Positions 21,401 to 33,400 of a stretch of 64,000 nucleotides of DNA are shown one piece after another. The stretch is from Nematostella vectensis (taxonomy: Eukaryota > Cnidaria > Anthozoa > Actiniaria > Edwardsiidae), in the NCBI RefSeq assembly GCF_932526225.1, contig NC_064039.1:5779001-5843000 (forward strand), written 5' to 3'. Under the pieces are notes generated by a model, which saw only the letters and a program-made list of their open reading frames with translations, was not told where the DNA came from and searched no databases. Both the position numbers and the translations under genes were made by a program. Each line of letters opens with the position of its first letter. The stretch's first letter is position 1.

Positions 21401-24400
21401 ACTCATGGATTACACTAAAGATTTTAAATGATGCCACAACCAGCTCCTGGTTGGTTCTACGAGGGAGAGCACTCATGGGTTACACTAAAGATTTTAAATG
21501 ATGTCACAACCAGCTCCTGGTTGGTTCTACGAGGGAGAGCACTCATGGGTTACACTAAAGATTTTAAATGATGTCACAACCAGCTCCTGGTTGGTTCTAC
21601 GAGGGAGAGCACACATGGGTTACACTAAAGATTTTAAATGATGCCACAACCAGCTCCTGGTTGGTTCTACAAGGGAGAACACTCATGGATTACACTAAAG
21701 ATTTTAAATGATGCCACAACCAGCTCCTGGTTGGTTCTACGAGGGAGAGCACTCATGGATTACACTAAAGATTTTAAATGATGCCACAACCAGCTCCTGG
21801 TTGGTTCTACGAGGGAGAGCACTCATGGATTACACTAAATATTTTAAATGATGTCACAACCAGCTCCTGGTTGGTTCTACGAGGGAGAACACTCATGGGT
21901 TACACTAAATATTTTAAATGATGTCACAACCAGCTCCTGGTTGGTTCTACGAGGGAGAGCACTCATGGATTACACTAAATATTTTAAATGATGCCACAAC
22001 CAGCTCCTGGTTGGTTCTACGAGGGAGAGCACTCATGGATTACACTAAAGATTTTAAATGATGCCACAACCAGCTCCTGGTTGGTTCTACGAGGGAGAGC
22101 ACTCATGGATTACACTAAAGATTTTAAATGATGCCACAACCAGCTCCTGGTTGGTTCTACGAGGGAGAACACTCATGGATTACACTAAAGATTTTAAATG
22201 ATGCCACAACCAGCTCCTGGTTGGTTCTACGAGGGAGAGCACTCATGGATTACACTAAAGATTTTAAATGATGCCACAACCAGCTCCTGGTTGGTTCTAC
22301 GAGGGAGAGCACTCATGGATTACACTAAATATTTTAAATGATGTCACAACCAGCTCCTGGTTGGTTCTACGAGGGAGAACACTCATGGGTTACACTAAAT
22401 ATTTTAAATGATGTCACAACCAGCTCCTGGTTGGTTCTACGAGGGAGAGCACTCATGGATTACACTAAATATTTTAAATGATGCCACAACCAGCTCCTGG
22501 TTGGTTCTACGAGGGAGAGCACTCATGGATTACACTAAAGATTTTAAATGATGCCACAACCAGCTCCTGGTTGGTTTTACGAGGGAGAACACTCATGGAT
22601 TACACTAAAGATTTTAAATGATGCCACAACCAGCTCCTGGTTGGTTCTACGAGGGAGAGCACTCATGGATTACACTAAATATTTTAAATGATGCCACAAC
22701 CAGCTCCTGGTTGGTTCTACGAGGGAGAACACTCATGGATTACACTAAAGATTTTAAATGATGCCACAACCAGCTCCTGGTTGGTTCTACGAGGGAGAAC
22801 ACTCATGGATTACACTAAAGATTTTAAATGATGCCACAACCAGCTCCTGGTTGATTCTACGAGGGAGAGCACTCATGGATTACACTAAAGATTTTAAATG
22901 ATGCCACAACCAGCTCCTGGTTGGTTCTACGAGGGAGAGCACACATGGGTTACACTAAAGATTTTAAATGATGCCACAACCAGCTCCTGGTTGGTTCTAC
23001 GAGGGAGAGCGCTCATGGATTACACTAAATATTTTAAATGATGCCACAACCAGCTCCTGGTTGGTTCTACAAGGAAGAGCACTCCTGGATTACACTAAAG
23101 ATTTTAAATGATGTTACAACCAGCTCCTGGTTGGTTCTACGAGGGAGAACACTCATGGATTACACTAAAGATTTTAAATGATGTCACAACCAGCTCCTGG
23201 TTGGTTCTACAAGGGAGAGCACTCATGGATTACACTAAAGATTTTAAATGATGCCACAACCAGCTCCTGGTTGGTTCTACGAGGGAGAGCACTCATGGAT
23301 TACACTAAAGATTTTAAATGATGCCACAACCAGCTCCTGGTTGGTTCTACGAGGGAGAGCACTCATGGATTACACTAAAGATTTTAAATGATGCCACAAC
23401 CAGCTCCTGGTTGGTTCTACGAGGGAGAACACTCATGGATTACACTAAAGATTTTAAATGATGCCACAACCAGCTCCTGGTTGGTTCTACGAGGGAGAAC
23501 ACTCATGGATTACACTAAAGATTTTAAATGATGCCACAACCAGCTCCTGGTTGGTTCTACGAGGGAGAACACTCATGGATTACACTAAAGATTTTAAATG
23601 ATGCCACAACCAGCTCCTGGTTGGTTCTACGAGGGAGAGCACTCATGGATTACACTAAAGATTTTAAATGATGCCACAACCAGCTCCCGGTTGATTCTAC
23701 GAGGAAGAGCACACATGGGTTACACTAAATATTTTAAATGATGCCACAACCAGCTCCTGGTTGGTTCTACGAGGGAGAACACTCATGGATTACACTAAAG
23801 ATTTTAAATGATGCCACAACCAGCTCCTGGTTGGTTCTACGAGGGAGAGCACTCATGGGTTACACTAAAGATTTTAAATGATGCCACAACCAGCTCCTGG
23901 TTGGTTCTACGAGGGAGAACACTCATGGATTACACTAAATATTTTAAATGATGCCACAACCAGCTCCTGGTTGGTTCTACGAGGGAGAGCACTCATGGAT
24001 TACACTAAAGATTTTAAATGATGTCACAACCAGCTCCTGGTTGGTTCTACGAGGGAGAACACTCATGGGTTACACTAAAGATTTTAAATGATGTCACAAC
24101 CAGCTCCTGGTTGATTCTACGAGGGAGAACACTCATGGGTTACACTAAAGATTTTAAATGATGTCACAACCAGCTCCTGGTTGGTTCTACGAGGGAGAGC
24201 ACTCATGGATTACACTAAAGATTTTAAATGATGTCACAACCAGCTCCTGGTTGGTTCTACGAGGGAGAACACTCATGGGTTACACTAAAGATTTTAAATG
24301 ATGTCACAACCAGCTCCTGGTTGGTTCTACGAGGGAGAACACTCATGGGTTACACTAAAGATTTTAAATGATGTCACAACCAGCTCCTGGTTGGTTCTAC

Positions 24401-27400
24401 GAGGGAGAGCACTCATGGGTTACACTAAAGATTTTAAATGATGCCACAACCAGCTCCTGGTTGGTTCTACGAGGGAGAGCACTCATGGATTACACTAAAG
24501 ATTTTAAATGATGTCACAACCAGCTCCTGGTTGGTTCTACAAGGGAGAGCACTCATGGATTACACTAAAGATTTTAAATGATGCCACAACCAGCTCCTGG
24601 TTGGTTCTACGAGGGAGAGCACTCATGGATTACACTAAAGATTTTAAATGATGCCACAACCAGCTCCTGGTTGATTCTACGAGGGAGAACACTCATGGAT
24701 TACACTAAAGATTTTAAATGATGCCACAACCAGCTCCTGGTTGGTTCTACGAGGGAGAACACTCATGGATTACACTAAAGATTTTAAATGATGTTACAAC
24801 CAGCTCCTGGTTGGTTCTACGAGGGAGAGCACTCATGGATTACACTAAAGATTTTAAATGATGTCACAACCAGCTCCTGGTTGGTTCTACGAGGGAGAGC
24901 ACTCATGGATTACACTAAAGATTTTAAATGATGCCACAACCAGCTCCTGGTTGATTCTACGAGGGAGAACACTCATGGATTACACTAAAGATTTTAAATG
25001 ATGCCACAACCAGCTCCTGGTTGGTTCTACGAGGGAGAACACTCATGGATTACACTAAAGATTTTAAATGATGTTACAACCAGCTCCTGGTTGGTTCTAC
25101 GAGGGAGAGCACTCATGGATTACACTAAAGATTTTAAATGATGTCACAACCAGCTCCTGGTTGGTTCTACGAGGGAGAACACTCATGGATTACACTAAAG
25201 ATTTTAAATGATGCCACAACCAGCTCCTGGTTGGTTCTACGAGGGAGAGCACTCATGGATTACACTAAAGATTTTAAATGATGCCACAACCAGCTCCTGG
25301 TTGGTTCTACGAGGGAGAGCACTCATGGATTACACTAAATATTTTAAATGATGTCACAACCAGCTCCTGGTTGGTTCTACGAGGGAGAACACTCATGGGT
25401 TACACTAAATATTTTAAATGATGTCACAACCAGCTCCTGGTTGGTTCTACGAGGAAGAGCACTCATGGGTTACACTAAAGATTTTAAATGATGTCACAAC
25501 CAGCTCCTGGTTGGTTCTACGAGGGAGAACACTCATGGGTTACACTAAAGATTTTAAATGATGTCACAACCAGCTCCTGGTTGGTTCTACGAGGGAGAGC
25601 ACTCATGGATTACACTGAATATTTTAAATGATGTCACAACCAGCTCCTGGTTGGTTCTACAAGGGAGAGCACTCATGGGTTACACTAAAGATTTTAAATG
25701 ATGCCACAACCAGCTCCTGGTTGATTCTACAAGGGAGAACACTCATGGGTTACACTAACGATTTTAAATGATGTCACAACCAGCTCCTGGTTGGTTCTAC
25801 GAGGGAGAACACTCATGGGTTACACTAAAGATTTTAAATGATGTCACAACCAGCTCCTGGTTGATTCTACGAGGGAGAACACTCATGGGTTACACTAAAG
25901 ATTTTAAATGATGTCACAACCAGCTCCTGGTTGGTTCTACGAGGGAGAACACTCATGGGTTACACTAAAGATTTTAAATGATGTCACAACCAGCTCCTGG
26001 TTGATTCTACGAGGGAGAACACTCATGGGTTACACTAAAGATTTTAAATGATGTCACAACCAGCTCCTGGTTGGTTCTACGAGGGAGAGCACTCATGGAT
26101 TACACTGAATATTTTAAATGATGTCACAACCAGCTCCTGGTTGGTTCTACGAGGGAGAGCACTCATGGGTTACACTAAAGATTTTAAATAATGCCACAAC
26201 CAGCTCCTGGTTGATTCTACAAGGGAGAGCACTCATGGATTACACTAAATATTTTAAATGATGTCACAACCATTGTAAATGACTATTTAAGATAAATTTA
26301 AATAAAGTGAACCTAGCAATAATCTATCTATATAAAAATTTGCATCCTGCCAACAATAAAACATATTGATGTAATGAATTTTTTTATAATGATGCAATTT
26401 TAGGGTCCCTGGCCATGTGGTTATATGGGGATCTAATGTGTGAGGAAACATGAGACATTTTGCTTGCATTTGCTAATCATGTCTTTATTTGTAGTTTACA
26501 TATACCTAGCCTCAATGATTTATAGATGTCACACGTTCTCTCTCTCTCTCTCTCTCTAATAAGTCTGAGAATCAGGCTAAAATGTGTTCTGATTCAGGAG
26601 GACATTTACAACCTTTCTGCATGGCATAAACCTACCGTGAGGAGAATGCAAAGACAGGGAGGAAGACGCCAATACAGTGCCTAAGCAGTCCATCGTCTTC
26701 TGTAGTTGGATTGTACCACAGCAAGATCAGGCGAGATAGGAGCTTCGCGCTGAGGACCCTGCCAGACAGAAGCAGCTTGGCAAGTCCCTCTGCTGCTGTA
26801 TTCCGCAGGTCATTGCTCTATAGGTAGATCATCATATAGAATGTCATTCAAAAAGGCTATTTCAAAGTTTTCAAATTTGTTCTCAAATCTTTTGTATTTG
26901 TGGTGCCCCAGGGCTCTAGTTTCTGCCAACTGACAAGTCTGGATGCAAGGAAAACTGTCTGCAAATGCTGTCATGAACATGAAGAATAAGGATGCTACAG
27001 TATGCATTATTTTTTCCTCAACCATTGTGACTTGGGTAAAAAAACGCAATGTTTTGTGAATTGCGGTCAACAGGTCTGACTGCGGAAAAACTGAAGTTTG
27101 TGATGAAACAACAGAAAATGTTGCTTTAATCCCTGGCATCATGGTAGCTGTTGAGTTTAGTCAATGCAGTCAATGTAGAATGAGTCACCGATAGCAGTGT
27201 GTTATTCACCCCATCTCTACCCTGAGGTATAGCCATACTGATCTTGTAGAGTTTTCATATTGTGTCCTCAGCCGACTGCAAGCTAATGTTGCATATCAAT
27301 GATCATCAATTAAAAACCTACCTCACTTTCAAGCAGCCCTGTCAGTATCTGTAGTACACTGGTAGCAGTGTTATCTACTCCACGTTCCCCCGTTTTCTCT

Positions 27401-30400
27401 CCTTCCCCTTCCTCGCCCATTTCTTCTCCTTCTTCCTTGCTCCTCTCCTCCCCTTCCTGGTCAGTCTCAGACTCAGTGGAAGACTTATCTTGATCCAAAA
27501 TTTCTTGAGCTGGGTTCAGTTTGAATGCCTCTAAGCCAAACTTTTGGAGCAGGTCAAACACAACCTGGAGTGCTGTGACCTGGACAGTCTCTTGATCCAA
27601 CTGAGCCACCTACATAGCAATAAATATGATCCAAATGAGCCACCTACATAGCAATAAATATGATCCAAATGAGCCACCTACATAGCAATAAATATGATCC
27701 AAATGAGCCACCTACATAGCAATAAATATGATCCAAATGAGCCACCTACATAGCAATAAATATGATCCAAATGAGCCACCTACATAGCAATAAATATGAT
27801 CCAAATGAGCCACCTACATAGCAATAAATATGATCCAAATGAGCCACCTACATAGCAATAAATATGATCCAAATGAGCCACCTACATAGCAATAAATATG
27901 ATCCAACTGAGCCACCTACATAGCAATAAATATGATCCAAATGAGCCACCTACATAGCAATAAATATGATCCAAATGAGCCACCTACATAGCAATAAATA
28001 TGATCCAAATGAGCCACCTACATAGCAATAAATATGATCCAAATGAGCCACCTACATAGCAATAAATATGATACAATGAGTGTAGGTGGTATACATTTAC
28101 TGCATAGATAGATATTCTGGTGCCACATAAGAAAAGGTCGCACTATAGCCACCTTACTACACTTAATTTTCGTGTCACTTTAAATTTGCTATTTTAAAAG
28201 ACTCGGGAAAATAAAGTTACACGAAAATTACGTGTCGCGAAAATAAGGATGTGCGAAAATTAAGTGTCGCGAAAATAAGGATGAGCGAAAATTAAGTGAG
28301 TACATAAGAATCCTTTGAGGGAATATTTGCAGTTTAATAAGCTTTATGGAAATACCTTTTCTATTTAGTCATCTAATGTACACATAGTACAGTAAGGGGT
28401 TGAGTTGGACTTGTATTTATAGATTTTTTATTAAACTAAATTTAGCCCATGCATCTTTTTGTTACAAATTGTTTTAGTTTTGATTATTACAACACATTTA
28501 AATATAATTTACATACCTTGTTACACTTAATTGTCGCAACCTCAAAATTTCACGATTTTGAGATGGCAATATTTCGCGACACTTTATTTTCACGATTTTC
28601 CTATTTTCCTAAAAACCAGATCACTTTATTTTCGCGATTTTGGGAAAATAAAATCAAGCAAAGCAAGTGGAATTTATAGCAATGCAATTAAGGGTTTATC
28701 CTCCTCTCCACAGTAAGGAAATGTCTCCTACATCTTTATGGTGACACACCTGAAGGAAGAGTACTAAATGCTTCCTGGCGAATTCACAGCTCAGCAGGGC
28801 ACACAGTCCCAGACATTTGACAGCAGCATTTCGTACAAGGGGGTTCTCATTCTGAACACCAGGTACAACCTAACAAAAAAAAAAAAATGAATTTTGAATA
28901 CACTGTAGGTCAGAAAGATGCCACCAGTATGTGTAAGCCCCCTCCTGCCTGAGGGTTGCATCTTAAGTGTCATTACGCTGTGACACTTGAATTTAAAGCC
29001 ATTGTGAACCCCCTCCCTCAATATGTTAAGCCCCTAGTTAAATGACTGTTAAGGGTTTGCCTCTGAAGTGTCATGGTTCTGCTTCATAGTCATAATGCTA
29101 CCAGAAGGCTGTGATGCTTTGAGATGGTGTCTTACTTTCAAGCATGTTTGATTTCTCGCCTCACCCACTATTTATATCAATCTTTGTGTTTGCTTTTTAC
29201 TTGATACTAATCAAAATCAAGACGGTGGAAGCAGAACAAGCCCTCATCCCTAGGTACCCCCTTTTGTTTGCTTTGCCTTCATAGGAAAACAATGTCAAAG
29301 AACAGAGGGGGCAGCATTGGCAAGCCAAGGCAATGATCTAGCTGGGATACTTTCAGGGCTTTCATTTACTTTCAGAGTAGGCGGTGGAGATTGATAAGTA
29401 GGGGGTGGAAGTTGTTTTATCTTTTTAGTTCAATACTTTTTTAAAAAAAGTAGCCGGCGCTTAATAAAACCCCTGACTTTATTTTCCATTAAAAATAACT
29501 GTTTATGAAAAATGGTAGATTGAGTAAAGCAAGTTTTTACCAAGGTATCTACAAGCGTGAGCAGGGTGGGACCCATCCCGTTTCTTGTGGTAGCTTCCAG
29601 CATCTCACAGGCAATTGTTAAACACTTGAGCAAGGTTGCAGGGTCATCCTGATAAAGAGAGAGTCATAGGATTTTAGCAAAATTATTGCATGGTTATAAA
29701 ATTATTTCGGATCAAAACAAAGAAGTATATCTTTAATTTGTTGTTGGCAGGCAAGAAGTGCTGCTTGCATTTAGGTTAAGTTAATCAATGGAATCTTGCC
29801 TTCTCTTCCCGGACGGGTAGAGACACAGAGGAACTCTGCTCCATAATGCTATCTCTCTCGGCCTCCAGCTCACTGATTTTCTCCTTCAATTCAGCAGCGA
29901 GGGAGAAGTTCTGGTTGCTGACATGCTCATCCATCTCATCTTTGTACTGGATCAGCTTGACCTTGATTGCAGCCATCTGCACACAATGAGACAAGAGATT
30001 AACTAAAACCTGAGGCATCTGCTTTTATAATTTATGACAATAACAGATGTCAGAAATTGGCATGTATCCATCAGTCCTAGTTCTGAACGAGGCTTAGGGA
30101 CCGTGTACTTTCTATGGATCACGTTGCTTTCAATTTGTGACTGATGGTATTTCAAAATCAAACAAATGCATTTAAACTCAGATACTAGATGCGAGTACCT
30201 TCAGCTCTTTCTGTCTAGTCTCCTCCCTTGAGGCTGCAGTCTCAACAATAACAATGGGCTGTTGCACATCTGCTATGATCTCCACAAGCTCCTGGATTCT
30301 GGTCTCCTCGTCAGGCTCAACGTCTATGAATCTGGAGTGGAGCACATGGACAAGCTGCTCTGGGATGTTCGGCGACACCAGCAGCTCGTGAACGAGCTGT

Positions 30401-33400
30401 CCCAGGCGCTTCCTGGGAATAATAAGACATGGTAAGATACAGTAAGTTCACAAACAAACTGGTGTACAGTAGGCGATTCCTGGGAATAATAACACATGGT
30501 AAGGTAAGCAGTTCACAAACTAGCTGGCCTAGGCACTTCCTGGGAAAAAATAACACATGGTAAGCAGTAAGCAGTTCACGAATGAGCTGGTGTACAGTAC
30601 TGTAGGTACTTCCTGGGAATAATGACACATGGTAAGATACAGTAAGCAGTTCATGAACAAACTGGTGTACAGTAGGCGCTTCCTGGAAATTATAAGACAT
30701 GGTAAGGTGAGCAGTTCACGAACTAGCTGGCCTGGGCGCTTCCTGGGAATAATAACACATGGTAAGGTAAGCAGCCCCATGAACTAGCTGGCCTAGGCGC
30801 TTCCTGGGAATAATAACACATGGTAAGGTGAGCAGTTCACGAACTAGCTGGCCTAGGTGCTTCCTGGGAATAATAACACATTGTAAGGCAAGCAGCTCAT
30901 GAACTAGCTGGCCTAGGCGCTTCCTGGGAATAATAACACATGGTAAGGTAAGCAGCTCACGAACTAGCTGGCCTAGGCGCTTCCTGGGAATAATAACACA
31001 TGGTAAGGTAGGCAGCTCACGAACTAGCTGGCCTAGGCGCTTCCTGGGAATAATAACACATGGTAAGGTAAGCAGCCCCATGAACTAGCTGGCCTAGGCG
31101 CTTCCTGGGAATAATAACACATGGTAAGGTAGGCAGCTCACGAACTAGCTGGCCTAGGCGCTTCCTGGGAATAATAACACATGGTAAGGTAGGCAGCTCA
31201 CGAACTAGCTGGCCTAGGCGCTTCCTGGGAATAATAACACATGGTAAGGTGAGCAGTTCACGAACTAGCTGGCCTAGGCTCTTCCTGGGAATAATAACAC
31301 ATGGTAAGGTAAGCAGCTCATGAACTAGCTGGCCTAGGCGCTTCCTGGGAATAATAACACATGGTAAGGTGAGCAGTTCACGAACTAGCTGGCCTAGGCG
31401 CTTCCTGGGAATAATAACACATGGTAAGGTAAGCAGCTCATGAACTAGCTGGCCTAGGCGATTCCTGGGAATAATAACACATGGTAAGGTAAGCAGCCCC
31501 ATGAACTAGCTGGCCTAGGCGCTTCCTGGGAATAATAACACATGGTAAGGTAAGCAGCTCATGAACTAGCTGGCCTAGGCGCTTCCTGGGAATAATAACA
31601 CATGGTAAGGTGAGCAGTTCACGAACTAGCTGGCCTAGGCGCTTCCTGGGAATAATAACACATGGTAAGGTAAGCAGCTCATGAACTAGCTGGCCTAGGC
31701 GATTCCTGGGAATAATAACACATGGTAAGGTAAGCAGCCCCATGAACTAGCTGGCCTAGGCGCTTCCTGGGAATAATAACACATGGTAAGGTAAGCAGCC
31801 CCATGAACTAGCTGGCCTAGGCGCTTCCTGGGAATAATAACACATGGTAAGGTAGGCAGCTCACGAACTAGCTGGCCTAGGCTCTTCCTGGGAATAATAA
31901 CACATGGTAAGGTAGGCAGCTCACGAACTAGCTGGCCTAGGCTCTTCCTGGGAATAATAACACATGGTAAGGTGAGCAGCTCACGAACTAGCTGGCCTAG
32001 GCGCTTCCTGGGAATAATAACACATGGTAAGGTAAGCAGTTCACGATTAAGCTGGTGTACAGTACTGTAGGTACTTCCTGGGAATAATGACACATGGTAA
32101 GATACGATAAGCAGTTGATGAAAAAGTTGACCTAGGTGCTTTCTAGGACTAACAAGACATTGTAAGACCAGGCCAATATGATTTTTATTGTATTATTATT
32201 AAGGGGAACATGACAGGCGTTACCTTCCTACTTCATCAGACAAGTCCATCACGCCAGCTAGGAGGAGCAGTTGTGTTGCTATAAATGTCTCTTGTAGTTT
32301 CTCGCTGGTGATCTCTGGTGGTGAGGTGAAGTGACCCTCAGTAAATCTATAAGGCAGACAAGTAGAGAAACATATTGAGAATTCATTTCATGTGCAGTTG
32401 TGTCCCAGGGAAAAGGTGATTGGCGAAGTGTTGAATTTCATGTATTTATGGGGGCGTAGCCTTCAGGGTTAGGTATATTATGGGGTAATAAATTTCTATC
32501 CTCAGCTATTTTGGGCTCTGTCAGACTTTAGACTCCTCATCATTATCATAGCTAAGTACATCCTGAAAAGCTCTATAAGTGAAATTCACATAATGGTAAG
32601 CTTTGCAGTGCCGACATTTGGCATGACAAGTATAAAGTTCCACCTGTGAGGTGTAATAACTCTCACCCTTGAATGTACTGACAGAAAGCTGTCACTTCTG
32701 GTAGCAGAGTGTCCAGTAACTCCTCCCCTTCAACCCCTAGAGACTTGAGGTGCTGGCCGAGGCATCGCCAGTAGAAAGCTGTCTCTGAATCCAGTGCGTC
32801 ATAGTTTACAGTTACAGGTCCTGCTTGGCTGGGGTCTGTCTTCAGAGCATTTATCTTCAGCTTTAAGTCCTCCTTCGGCAGACCTAGATTAAGAGAAAAT
32901 AGTAGAAAATATCAAGTTTTTTCAACATCTTTTGTAACTTTTCAGGGGTGTTAGGGTTTCCAGAGCAACCTAGGGCACAAGAAATGCAAAGAATATCAAG
33001 TAGTGTGACCTCTTATGTAACTTTTTAGGTGTATGTACAGTATAGTTTTTGGATGTATAGTTTCTGGAGAGAAATGCAATCCATTGATTCTTTGTCAGCC
33101 TTTGTGATGGCATTTGACAGCCAACCATGAAAAAATATAGGAAATAAAAAACAATCATCACCTTTGAGTAGAGCCTTGACGGCTGCCTCTGCAGTTTCAG
33201 AAGAGTTCTCAACATCCACACACTTAAGCAGTTCAACAATGTTTCCATCAAATGATCTCAACCAGCCCTGCAACACGCTCTTGATGCAAATGTCCTTCAC
33301 TGCTTCAGACCTGAAGGAATGCATATTTTGTAAGCAATAGGTGAATGTTGTAGGGCCCTCCCTGTTGCCATAAAGAATCTAGAATCTTTATCCTGGATAG

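Noticed and set aside
17802-26272. Regular direct repeats suggesting a CRISPR array
   Set aside because: Units are contiguous 70-mers with no unique spacers, in a eukaryotic intron, and they match the adjacent exon edge.
30317-32093. Series of 83-161-residue minus-strand frames reading (LTLPCVIIPRKRLGQLV)n
   Set aside because: They are translations of the 60-bp intronic array with frame switches. Without junction evidence they are not separate genes.
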